A DNA stretch of 36,456 nt from Rhodocollybia butyracea (lineage: Eukaryota > Basidiomycota > Agaricomycetes > Agaricales > Omphalotaceae). Under the pieces are notes generated by a model. It was not told the origin of the DNA. It did not search any database and saw nothing but the letters and a program-made list of their open reading frames with translations. The position numbers were made by a program, and so were the translations under genes. Where the stretch lies: contig JADNRY010000593.1 in assembly GCA_015501585.1 (NCBI GenBank), positions 1-36,456 on the forward strand. Direction: 5' to 3'. This document shows positions 1-10,169 of the stretch, piece by piece. Positions within the stretch are counted from its first letter, which is position 1. The number at the start of each line of letters is the position of its first letter.

Positions 1-980
1 GTGGTATCAACCTCCTAGTTTCGACTCATAAGGGATGCGTGGCGGGCCCTGTAACCATAAATCCATAGTTGTAGCTGGTGATGGCGGAATCCGCGAAGTC
101 GGGCGGGACTGCGGAAGCAACCTACTGTCGATGGGTTCATCGTCATAGTAAAACCATGACACTCCTCATCCTTTCACGTATCCTATCTCGCTCCCAACAA
201 TCCATAGTCGGGGGTTAGATTGGAAATAATGTAAAGGATCTAGGCGGAATCCTTCGAGCGCGGGTTACAAACCTGGAAACCAAAGTGCGGATACACTCCG
301 TACTGCCGTTGTTCAGCCGAACTGGGAAAGTTGGTTTGAGATGTGAAAGGATGTGAGTGTAGAATGGTTCCGAAGTGCCTATGGGATGTAAGACTCGTGT
401 CGGGATTGTCCAAGGGACTAATGTAAGGACGGCAGGTCTGTACAGGCGATAGAATGAACTCGGCAAGTAAGCCTAAGAGTAGATGAGTTTCCGACTCGAA
501 GGGTAGGACCCACTAAGTGCAAGCGGCTTTGATAGCGATATGAGCGGAAGCGGAAGGTCAAGTGGTAGCTGACCTGATGCGACGCAAACAGAGCGGAACC
601 AAATAGATGATAGTAGATTGCAGAGGTTGTGAAAACGATGGAGTGAAGAAACAGAGTTAAAGAAACAGATAAAGCGAGAAACCAGAACACACAAGAGCAC
701 ACGAGTCAAGGGGTTAAGCAATATTTCCAATCTACTGTACTTGACATGGTATGGAACTATATAAAGGGTACTCGAGGACCGGAGTAGCGATAGGTAATAA
801 TCTGAGAGTAGAAAAGACAAGAATAGCCAAAAGAAAGTACAAGGGATGAAAGACAACAATGAACATAAGCGGAAGCGCGGGATGAGCATAAAGCATATGT
901 ATGATTGTAAGAATGATGGAGAATGGATTGACGGGATCATAGAAAGTGTACAGTGAAGGAAAAAGTAAAACGGAAGCAAA
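1..980. other. Purine-biased stretch without a recognisable gene
   Basis: I see no coding pattern that I recognise in this stretch. From about 420 to 1010 the plus strand is strongly enriched in A and G. That bias alone produces long minus-strand open frames rich in Ser, Phe and Leu, which I regard as compositional artefacts. No inverted repeat or tandem repeat stands out. It may include the 5' part or promoter of the gene that follows. Confidence 0.4.
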
Positions 981-1973
981 GTGGAAGTGTATCGGAACCG
1001 GAAATGCGGCGGAAGCGGGTTATGTAATGGTAAGCAGGAAACGTCGGCAGTCTGTATATGCCTAGGGCATGACAGATACAGCGATATGATATCGCAAATT
1101 GGAAAGAATGCCGATATAAAGATAGTCATTGAAGAGATTGAGGTATGTCCAAGTTTCATTGTTCAGAAAGTCATTGAATGCAGCTAAACTACATCTCAGG
1201 ATGAGAATACAGTGGACATTGACACCGAAGATGTCTCCAGCTCAAGCAAGAAAAGTCGAACGGTGTGGTACATTTTCTTTTCTACTGTCATATCTCATTT
1301 TTTGTAGGTACATACACCTTCTGCAGAGGAAACCAAGATCAATGACTTTATTGTTCAACTCTTGGAGACGTATAAATGTGAAGATGATACTTGCCAAGCG
1401 AAACATTGTTTTGTTGAAGGAAACTCAGTTCATGTACCTCTTACCATGAATGCGTTTAGACTTTGGGCATCAGCTATGGTATGTTGTATGCGATGTTGTT
1501 TTTGTATCGTTAGTGCTAACTGATGTGTTTAGGTTGCGCACAGGGAAGGTGTCGACATGGAACACCCCCCTTCAGGTCCTGAATTCTCATCTCAAGCCAA
1601 CAACAATGATATCAATGATATCGCTCTGCTTGCATGTCGTCATGTTGGCCTCCTTCCACAGCAACAGCAACCGCATATTACCGTTAATCTCGCTGGCCTT
1701 CCTGATCTTCTACAACGACAACCTCTCCAGAATCTTGCCACAAATCCCAACACAGCGCAACGGCCTCCTCCTCGCCCCAAGATAACTCTCGATGAATTTT
1801 GTTTCAAATACAGCCTTTCCACTGACATCCAGGAGAAGCTTGCACAGGTCAAAGTTAGCGGTCCTCATGGGCTTCGTTATATTTCAGAATCTGAGCTGAT
1901 GAATGTGGTGAAGCTGGATCTTGGTGAACGAGGAGATGTGCAGGATGCCGTGGACAGGTGGATGAATGATTGA
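981..1973 (+). CDS. Uncharacterised spliced basidiomycete protein, 5' end uncertain
   Basis: Four exons join in frame: up to 1142, 1200-1262, 1308-1478 and 1533-1973, all with phase-0 GT-AG introns of 45-57 nt. The second exon gives a Ser/Asp-rich linker. The third has a Cys/His cluster (KCEDDTCQAKHCF) followed by VHVPLT and LWASAM. The last exon has a Gln/Pro-rich linker and a C-terminal, probably SAM-like helical segment running from LDEFCFKYSLS to VDRWMND. The combination of a Cys cluster, a WA motif and a short C-terminal helical domain resembles a recurrent uncharacterised protein type of Agaricomycetes that I remember as often lying near transposons. The function is unknown. The start is unclear: an ATG at about 1087 is in frame, and the upstream frame stays open from 981 (a non-ATG codon), so a further upstream exon is possible. 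The reading frame shows no break. Confidence 0.6.
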
Positions 1974-1979
1974 ACTGGT

Positions 1980-2145
1980 TTTTCTTTTTTTTTTTTTGGT
2001 CGTGCACTTATTGTTATCACTTGCCGTTGCATGGTTTATTGTTATTGCTCTATCGTTATCACTCTGTTGTCATTGCACTAATGTTACCACTCTCCCATTA
2101 TCACGCTACTGTTATCAAGATTGTTGTCATAATATTACAGTATTG
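1980..2145. repeat. Poly-T run and degenerate GTTATCACT-like repeats
   Basis: Directly after the stop codon there is a run of about 13 T. It is followed by loosely repeated units of the type GTTATTGCT / GTTATCACT / GTTACCACT for about 130 bases. This looks like a degenerate low-complexity tandem array in the 3' flank and shows no coding pattern. Confidence 0.5.
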
Positions 2146-2201
2146 AACTAACTTGCACTTTGTACTCCTTGTAAATAACACAACATTTTCGTATGCATAA
2201 G

Positions 2202-3280
2202 CTACAGATATCCACAATGTCTCCAGAAACCCCAAGTCATTTCAGGTGAGATGACCCGACATGCTCGATATAACTCATAATACTTCTCATCATCTGTAAA
2301 AGAAGCTATCCCCTCACGTCGAAGATGAGCTTTGATGGCAGAAAAATGCAAGCTCAATAGGCTGGAAGTCAGGGGAGTATGGGGAGAGGTATTCGATACG
2401 ACATCCTGTATAAATGAAGTGAGTATTGGCTGAGTAAAAAAACTCAAGGGAAACATACCAAATTCCTCAACGATATCATAGACTTCCTGCGAATGATGTA
2501 TCCAGGCATTGTCAATAAGGATTACGCTTTGTGGTGCTGGATATGGATTCATGGTTGGTAGCTGTATAGAAAGTCAATGAATCGTTGAGCTGGAGCAAGG
2601 AAATTACCCACCAGATCCTCACGAAGGAACTTTAGGAAGAGATCATGATTGAACGAACCCTCAACAACAGTAGAAGCAATAATGCCCTCGTCCAAAGCCA
2701 GAGCAGCTAACATAGACAGCCAATGGCCTCGAACAAATGGTGCATGTACTTCAACTCTCTCTCCCTTTGGTGCCCTGCCCCAAAGCCTCATATAAGTGCG
2801 ATCATCCTTCGAGACTTCATCAACTGACACCAGATAATGTGGAGGATATTGTCCAATTCGACGAATGAAATCAGCGCGTTTCTGAGGGCTACGCTCTCGA
2901 GCAAGCTTCTGGACGCGCTTGACACTGAGCCCAGCTCTTTTGAATGCATAGTGAAGTGTTGAAAGTGCTGCAGGGATAAAACGGTATTCAAGAAGACGTT
3001 TTCTATATTCATCGAGAAACATTGTTGGTTTGTGGCATGCCAGGCTTAGCATATAAGAATTGTCAACCTCCTGAAGTAATCTGGGCCTGCCTCGTCCAAT
3101 GGCTTTGGCTCTCGCAACGTTTCCAGTAAGAAGATGGCGCTGTTGAGCTCGATACAATGTCTTCTTCGACATATCACATATATCCAGGATTTCATCAAAG
3201 GATAGCGGCTGAGCAGGATCTCGGTCCCAGAGTTTAAGAGCGATACATTTTGATGCATCTGGGATGCGGCGATTCCCCAT
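2202..3280 (-). pseudogene. Tc1/mariner-type DD34E transposase with a frameshift
   Basis: Exons are 3280-2612, 2561-2459 and 2405-2202, with introns beginning GTGGGT and GTATGT. The N-terminal 120 residues form a helix-turn-helix region typical of DDE-superfamily transposases (MSKKTLYRAQQRHLL, then a GRGRP linker). The catalytic triad reads D154 (SVDEVS), D240 (VILIDNAWIHH) and E275 (YSPDFQPIE). D240 and E275 are separated by 34 residues, the Tc1 spacing. Nine bases after the E275 codon the T-run (minus-strand sense, about 2343-2347) has one base too many. The frame shifts there and the rest (AIKAHLRREGIASFTDDE, then YYELYRACRVISPEM) continues in another frame. The encoded enzyme would be truncated, so the copy is probably inactive. 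The family mobilises elements with TA target duplications, which matches the insertions seen elsewhere in the window. I could not find terminal inverted repeats bracketing this gene itself. Confidence 0.85.
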
Positions 3281-3387
3281 TGGTGGTGGTACAAGACAAC
3301 GCGTAGCCTCTTACGTCATTGACAAGATGACCTCTCATTTTAAAAAGATTTTTTTTTCGAAAACCCATTATTATTTGAAATAGCAAT

Positions 3388-3961
3388 AATTGAAAATTTC
3401 GAGCGATATTTTTATTTTTACAAGGTAATAATTGGACAATGATTGGGCAAGAACTGGGCAAGAATTGGTAGCTCCATCATGTGATGTAGATATGACAAGC
3501 ATTGCCAAATGTGGCTTATCTGAGGCATGAAAGTTATATACCATGCCACAATCAACGGTCTTGGATTCTCTTTCTAAGATAGTTTGAGATTGTACCGATA
3601 TCTTATTTAGCTTTATGTCATTACAGTGTGGCTATTTGCTTGGTTTACCGTATTTACATGTTAGATTTATGCCAAAAGGCTACGACAGCTACATCACATG
3701 ATCGCGCTGCCCAATTCTTGCCCAATCATTGTCCAATTATTACCTTGTAAAAATATCGCTCGAAATTTTCAATTAATCACGGGCGAAAAAGACAATAGAT
3801 TACAGACAAAATTTGTATTGAAAAAGACAATGAATTACAATCTATTTTTCAGAGGAAATTATCGGAGAATTTCGAGCAACATTTATACCGAAAAAGGTAA
3901 GTAATTACAAGGATAATTTCCCAAAAAATTTCGCCCGATATTTTTTGACGCTGGCGTAGTG
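3388..3961. mobile_element. T1: non-coding inverted-repeat element (MITE-like)
   Basis: Two similar arms in opposite orientation, 3388-3490 and 3689-3775, flank a spacer of about 200 bp. Shared blocks include TTGCCCAATCATTGTCCAAT and TCGCTCGAAATTTTCAATTA. The right side continues through short sub-repeats of TCTTTTTCG/GAATTTCG type and ends in TTTGACGCTGGCGTAGTG at 3944-3961. That is the exact reverse complement of the terminus of T2 at 25362. No protein is encoded. The base after the right end is A followed by C, so a TA duplication is not visible on that side. The true left terminus was not found and may be degraded or lie in the transposase 5' flank. Confidence 0.6.
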
Positions 3962-4798
3962 ACTTCTCTTTCTCTTACCACTATCCCCACTATCCAACCA
4001 CTGTCTCGAGCTCATCGAGGTTGCATGCATGCCTGATGAGAAGTTAACGAAATACTTTAAGGTTTGCGTCTACCAGTGATCACTTTACTACGCTGTAAGA
4101 TAGCCCTATGGTGTGTATCTTTGTTGATTTGTATGCTGTGGCTTGAGCGGCAGGTTTAAAGGTGAAATTTAAACTTTGTCCAAGCTGTATATTCAACTGT
4201 GTTCGTTTAATACCACCCGTACTTTAAAGGAATTTAGTAGTGTTTAAAACTGCTTGTTTACTCTAAGTACTCGTTTAATTAACTGATTTAAACACCTGCT
4301 TGAAGTACAGTAGACAGAACACTGTAAGCTGTGCACGAGAACTTGAATCCAGCTCATTTAAATGAAGTTTTAAACATGTTTAAATGGCGTTGGCCATGCC
4401 CAGCCCTGTTTAAAAAATATAGATCCGGTATATCAAGGGGATTGAACCTATGATCACTTACTGCCCAAAGTTGGCCCAAAGAGGGTTTTACTCTTACCTC
4501 ACATTCAAGCACGACTCCGAGGTGGTCATAGACGTAGATAACAGCCTATGGGATGTGCTAGCCAGGGTGCGGACCGTCTTCCTAATAAGTACGGCTATTG
4601 GATCTCCATAGCCGGTTACTAATAAATGCATCTGCAAAACCTGGGACGAACCTTGGAGCTTTGGGATGCTCTGGAGTGCTCTGGAGCGCTCCCAAGTTCT
4701 GCAGATGTGGCCTTAACTTATTTAAACTCCAGAATCAAATAACAAAGTTAGGAATACTAGTAAGTATTTTCCTGTACTACAACGATTTAACAAAATAG
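3962..4798. other. Intergenic region with a TTTAAA-rich patch and a hairpin
   Basis: No gene is recognised. Between about 4153 and 4415 the hexamer TTTAAA occurs nine times, including GTTTAAA, ATTTAAAT and TTTAAAC forms. At 4629-4646 and 4690-4707 two 18-nt arms (CATCTGCAAAACCTGGGA and TCCCAAGTTCTGCAGATG) can pair with two mismatches around a loop of about 43 nt that contains repeated CTCTGGAG motifs. Both may be remains of small non-autonomous elements. Confidence 0.4.
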
Positions 4799-6018
4799 TC
4801 AGAGAGCATAAGCAGGCGGTGGCTCATCGCTGATATCCTGTGCCCACTCACTGGATCCCCGCTGAGGCTGCAAGAAAATGATTTGATCTGACATCCTCTG
4901 AATTTGCACATTCAATTGCACCATACGCAACCCCCTCGCATGAACTTCGTCTTGTAAATTTCCAACCACTGTTGAACCCAGATGAGGAGGTTCCACAGCT
5001 ACGTCTCCAAACTGCTCAATCTCCTCGTTCAAGTTCACTCACACCTGACCATCAAGCTCATTTTGACAGGAGTGCCACGGCTCGCCTTCAGCAGTAGCCA
5101 GTGGAAGGTTAGAGTTTGAGTAGTTGAGGTAAGGAAAGGCAGTTGAGACGAGAGCTGATGTATTGGGTACCAGAGGGTGCTTCAGCTCGCTATTAATGTT
5201 TTTGAGTGACCGTGGTCTGAAATGTTGACGGCGGCGGTGGCAGAAGAGGACTACTAATACTCCAATGAGAACAGCCAATCCGCCAATTATTCCTCCCACA
5301 CTTGCACCTACCGACAGGTGATTTATATTAGTGGTGGAGGTGGATGGGGAAGAAGAGTCTGTCGAAGTCGGGAAGGTGGACAACTGCCAGGACTCTGATA
5401 CCATTGACTCCGTCCTCGCGGCGTTCTCAAACCTGGAAGGTGTAGATGTCATAATTAACTCCTACATATCTATAAGAGATTCTAGAGATGGCTCACGTAT
5501 ACAGAGCATAATCAAAATTCACAAAAAAACTCTCAGTGAGATCAGATGTGCTAATCACCATCTGGTGAGCAGCATTCTTCAACCCGCTAGTCGAAAACAC
5601 CAGCGCGTTTGGACCAAACTGGAAGTCTGGGAGAGTGCTATCGGGTAAATGAGTGAAGGTGCCAACCAATACGCCATCCAACGTGAAATTAGCAGCAGTT
5701 GTAGTCACAATGTCTGAAAAGATGCCTGAAAAGACGTCTGACTGAACATTGTTTACGAGAATGAAAAAAATATACAGGGCTGTTCCTTTAAGATTGTGAT
5801 AAGTTCCGGTAAAACAGGGTAGGCACTACAACTCACCAACGAAATCAAACATTATAGAAATATTATCCAATGAAGGATGGTATGTTGCAGCTGTATAGGT
5901 ACCGTTATATGCTTCCGAGGTTGGTGGTTGGATAGCACATCCTGTACATGTTTGGTTCGCCCAAACGGCCTGTCTGAGGCTTGTAGTGGCTGGTGTTGTA
6001 GGTAAAAAGACTGGCTTA

Positions 6019-7344
6019 CATCAGGGAAAAGTGACATTGGTAAGTATTGATCCATAGCGCTCCGTAGCACAAGTAGCGGAGTAGCAAAGTACCCCTGTTT
6101 GTATTGTTCAGTATCATCCAGTATCATCCAGTATCGCTCAGTATCAATCGCCCAGGGCTCAGTATTGACAGTACTGCTCCTTAGCTCCCTCAGTACCTCT
6201 ACTTTAGTGCTACTGACACTATCTTATTAGTAAAGAGCAGTCTCGTACTCAACTGTAGTTGTAATAAACAGTTCGACCCACTTAAATCATACAGAGTAGT
6301 AATAAACAAAAAAACGGAATCATATTGCATGTATCTACCAACAGGCTACAAAACAGGCTACAAGACTTGACTAAATACTTGTACTTATAGAACATAGGGT
6401 AAAGAAGGTACAGGTGACAAGAAAAAGCGGAATGCACTGAAAATCGAGAAAACATCAGATAAAGTTCTACTAAATAAAGCAGGTTCCGACGTACCTTGGG
6501 AATAAACACAAATGAGATGGTAACTCTGAAATGCTGTCAGTAAAAATAAACATCGAAAAAGCGAGAACACGAGAAATAGTCAGAAAATCTGCTGGAAGCT
6601 CTGTCAGTCAAAAGAAATGATGCGAGAATATAGCCGTACCAGGAAATTCCTCAAGACCCTAACGCGCCTAATCCTCTCACTTTGCAATTTTGATGTGTCC
6701 AGTGGAATGAGATTGGTTGAGGAGGTGGCAGTGGAAGTTGAAGAAACACAGAATCAAAGTTCGAAACTTGCGGCATTTAACAGGCACATGACATGAGACT
6801 GTACAGGTGCTAATGCCGATGCACCGGCATGTATCTAAGACTCAGCCACTCAGCCACGTGAGGTAGTGATGCCTATTGCCGATGGACCGGCAATGGACTT
6901 ATGTTTTTTTTATACGACTCACGAGAGCCAAAAAGTAATGAGGCGCGCGTTAGTGTCAAGAGGTGTTAGATTATTCTACCTTCGGGAGACAAGCGCGTGC
7001 CGGTCGAGGTTTCCACAACGAATAAAATATTTGCAGTTGCACAAATAGAGTACTGATCTCTGCTCGACTCCAAGTAACTCTTTTGCTTGAGGATATAAGT
7101 ATTCTGGAGTATAATCCTGTATAGTACAGTATCTTTATCTGGATTGTAAATTACCGATAAAGATAGGGCCGCCGGGAATAGTAATTACACATACCTATAC
7201 AAATGGACGGGTGAACAATAGTAACTATGTGGAGCTATAGAAACTGACAAGCAAGCAATACGGGCTAATACGGGTGATACTTAGGATACTGATCGCTACC
7301 AATACCACAGTGGGTGCTACGCATCATTTCACTGTTTCCTGATG
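6019..7344. mobile_element. T3: 1326-bp TA-flanked insertion in copy A
   Basis: The element sits between direct TA dinucleotides (6017-6018 and 7345-7346). Its ends are imperfect inverted repeats, CATCAGGGAAAAGTGACAT on the left and the complement of CATCAGGAAACAGTGAAAT on the right (16 of 19 match). Deleting the element plus one TA restores the copy A exon to the same length as intact copy B at this position, which fixes the boundaries. No transposase-like reading frame is seen inside, so it is non-autonomous. It contains a short tandem array near its left end and two small perfect hairpins in the middle. TA target choice is typical of Tc1/mariner-type transposition. Confidence 0.85.
6109..6148 (+). 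repeat. 10-bp tandem repeat inside T3
   Basis: Four consecutive 10-bp units of the form CAGTATCATC, CAGTATCATC, CAGTATCGCT and CAGTATCAAT lie close to the left end of T3. Related CAGTAT/AGTATC motifs recur near its right end, as expected for subterminal repeats of a transposon. Confidence 0.7.
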
Positions 7345-7480
7345 TATGTCCAGTGACGGAGTCACCGAACCAGTCGTCAATTGAGCGATTAACAGCCTGA
7401 GGTTGTACTGCGGTGATATCGAGAAAGAAGATGAGGATAACAAGTGCACCATGCATCGAGAATGCTAGTTGAAGATCCAT

Positions 7481-8565
7481 TCGAGCACATATCGAAATTC
7501 GAGGAAGTAAGATGTTTTTAACCAGGCCGTGTGGTCGTTCCCCAGCTGCACAGACTGCGATGATTACTCATATTCAGAAAGTCATATGTTTGGTGAAGGT
7601 CCGCGGACCACGTCTTGTAGTACCGAGCTCAAGCTGGAAGTTTTCAACAGAAATACTAACGCCATGTCTCATCAGTTAGAATGATCAACTTTGATCATTC
7701 GAACTTGATTCGAATATGTGGCTGTTTCCTCAGCCTCCAGCTGCTGTGGATTCTTGAGGCGTAGCTGGATTTATACGTAGACCTCACAAGTCATAAAAAG
7801 AGAAATATTCCTTCACAGTAAAATTCTTCCTCGAAAATTTATCACGTATCCAAATCAAGAAATTAATCCGGCGCGGTTAAGACCATAATCTGGGATCATA
7901 ATGAGAAGGGATACGCTCACGATAGGAGCAACTTACCATTGCTGACTGTTCAGCTTTAATTTGCTATAGAACTTCAAGCTTCAAGCGCAGTCAATTCTAT
8001 AAGCCGTGAAGAACTGCTCACTGCCCGGGACACCAAAAGTGCTGATTACGGCTCATCACCCGGTGCATCTGAATAAGGGCGCTTGAAGGGCACCGTTGCG
8101 TTCAACTGCGTTTGTGAGGGCATATACTGGTTAAACAATATAATTGAGGAGATGAGATAGACGTATAGTATGTTGGCACAGGAATCGAGCAGAAATCAAG
8201 CAGCCTTTGAAACAGAAATGAAGGGATGGCCGGTAACCTGTTTCCCAAGTCGTAGCATCAGGAAATCGGTCCTCTGATAATGCATCAAATATTACGAAGA
8301 ACTACCCAATATTATCTGACTTGGAAATTATTCAATGTTTCCTGGTCCCCCTTTCGAGTTATCGGATATTATAAAAACATTATAAGGCATTTGCAGAAAG
8401 TTTTGGTGAATTAAAAAGATTTACTTATCAAATTACTTATCTGAGAAGGAAAGCTCGTTGTAGGTATCGACAAAAGTGTAGAAATAATTATACAATGTCC
8501 AATGTCAATGTCAATGTTCAAGTATGTACCAAACCCTTTAGCGACTGTGGAGTATTGGCAGTGCC
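7481..8565. other. Intergenic region between copies A and B
   Basis: This is AT-rich sequence with several short palindromes (for example TGATCA repeated near 7682-7697). I see no gene, inverted-repeat pair or clear regulatory motif. It must contain the promoter of copy A at its left end and the 3' flank of copy B at its right end. Confidence 0.4.
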
Positions 8566-9813
8566 TCATTGCTCAAGCCCTGTGCCCCCGTAGTTGACCG
8601 AGTCTGCTTTTTCCCCTGTTAAACCGGCACTCGTTGTTGAATGTGAAAAACCAGATGGTTCCTTGGCCTTGCTTCTCAACTGCTCAATCTTCTCGTTGAT
8701 CACCCAGATCTGATGTTCGAGCTCCTTTTGCCACAAATACTGCAGGTCAGGGATTGATGTATCTGGCGTAGACCATTTCCGATGTTGCCGTGAACAATCA
8801 TCACCTGTGAGCGTAGAAACAGTAGAAACAGTATATTGACTGTCCCGGTATGAGGCACCAAGTGGACTCGCTCCCACTGTCGAGCGCAACTTTCTGCTGG
8901 GTACACGCCCTCGAGGTACATTTGTTTTGGAACCCATGTGCTGTACCACGAAGCTATCAGGATGCTCATGCTTGGTGCCGTCAGATGGTTGTGGTCCGGA
9001 GCGTCTAGAACGGCGGTGGCAGAAGAGAAGTATTGCTACTGATGCTCCAAGAGTGGCCAATCCTCCGATTACTCCCCCTACAATTGCACCTGTCGGAGAG
9101 GTGCTTGTGGAAGTAGATGCTTGTGATATCCTTGGTTCCGCCGCTACAGCGTCTTCGAAACTGTAAGAGGAATATAATTAACTACTTCACACGCCTGAGT
9201 TTGGAATTAGCCTACGTATACAGAGCATAGTCGAAATTTACAAAAATATGTTCATCAAGGCCAGACGTACTGATCACCATCTGGTGGGTAGCATTCTCCA
9301 AGCCAGAGGTCGAAAAGGCCAACGCGTTTTCGTTGAACTGGAAGTCTGGGAGAGACAGATCAGGTGCATGCGTGAAATTGCCAACCAACGCGCCATCCAA
9401 GGTAAAGTTAGCAGCAGTTGTAGCAGTAGCCAGTGAAGCAGGAATGTTTGCGAGAATGAAAAAGACATAAACGGCAGTTCCTATGATTACTAGGATAAGT
9501 TTTAGGCGAGCCTAAGTAGAGGAGATTGCTCACCAGTGAAGTTAAACGCTATAGAGATGGACCCCAGCATAGAATTGTACGTTGAAGCGGTATACGTGCC
9601 ATCGAACGCTTTGGTGGTTGGGGGTTGGATAGCACAACCCGTACAATCTTGGTTCGCCCAAACACCCGGCGATGTAGGTAAGAAGACTGGCCTTTGTCCC
9701 GTGACGGAGTCACCGAACGTATCGTCAATTGAGCGATTGACAGCCTGAAGTCGAACTGCGGTAACGTGGAGAAACAAAACTAGAAGGAGTATACTGGGTA
9801 CTCGTGGATGCAT
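8566..9813 (-). CDS. Copy B: intact signal-peptide/single-TM surface protein
   Basis: Exons are 9813-9534, 9480-9216 and 9160-8566. They sum to 1140 nt (379 aa) with no break. The start at 9813 (MHPRVPSILLLVLFL) is preferred over the upstream in-frame ATG because it opens directly into a signal peptide and aligns with copy A. The mature part starts with QAVNRSIDDTFGDSVTG, followed by WANQDCTGCAIQPPT and AFDGTYTASTYN. Exon 2 gives TAVYVFFILANI, NFTLDGALVGNFTHAPD and FVNFDYALYT. Exon 3 gives a Thr/Ser stalk, a glycine-rich TM helix (GAIVGGVIGGLATLGASVAI), the basic anchor HRRSRR and a cytoplasmic tail with a short coiled-coil-like stretch (WVINEKIEQLRSKA). It is probably a plasma-membrane protein with a beta-sandwich ectodomain, of unknown ligand. 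It is the only intact member of three in this block. Confidence 0.85.
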
Positions 9814-10169
9814 TTCAAGCGGATATCGAGGAAGGAATGTATTCTTATCAGTCTGTGATAGAAGGACAGGCAACGTAGTTAATAGCTGTTCCAGTGCACA
9901 GTCATTTACTTATATGTACCCTAGAAAGATTTTCATCTGTTTGAGTCCACATTCGTGCGGTATTAAAAGAGCACGTACTGGGATATCCTTGAAAACTCAA
10001 CAGAGACGGAATGCCGACATGTTCTGCGGTTGAATCGAAATCCCATCCCTACGTCGACCTCACTGTCTACATTCTCGCTAGGAATTGAGCTCGTTGCATG
10101 TGTTGGCGTAGAGACCACTGGTTGACCACTTTCGGTCTAGTGCTCATTGAGCCGAGTAGTGGCCATACA
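9814..10169. other. Flank of copy B and C
   Basis: This contains the upstream region of copy B and the decayed 3' part of copy C. I found no TM segment of copy C here and no other gene. Confidence 0.35.

Larger units (their letters stand above)
4799..7456 (-). pseudogene. Copy A: signal-peptide/single-TM protein, broken by an insertion and a stop codon
   Basis: This is a paralogue of copy B. Exon 1 starts at 7456 (MHGALVIL; an alternative ATG lies at 7480) with a signal peptide and the family motif NRSIDDWFGDSVTG. It is interrupted by T3 (6019-7344) and resumes at 6016 with PVFLPTTP and the motif WANQTCTGCAIQPPT, ending at 5837. Exon 2 (5785-5497) gives the beta-rich ectodomain (TALYIFFILVNN, NFTLDGVLVGTFTHLPDS, FVNFDYALYT). 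Exon 3 (5432-4799) holds a Ser/Thr stalk, the TM segment (GGIIGGLAVLIGVLVVLFC) and a basic stop-transfer HRRRQ. In exon 3 an in-frame TGA at 5041-5039 replaces the Trp codon present in copy B (QIWVINEK). The frame then continues to a C-terminal PPPAYAL. With the insertion and the stop ignored, the original protein would have had about 404 residues. Such proteins are common single-pass surface proteins of unknown function in basidiomycetes. Confidence 0.85.

Noticed and set aside
473..1159. Minus-strand frame of 228 codons with hydrophobic stretches
   Set aside because: It is explained by the purine bias of the plus strand; it overlaps the better supported plus-strand exons and has no domain or signal that I recognise.
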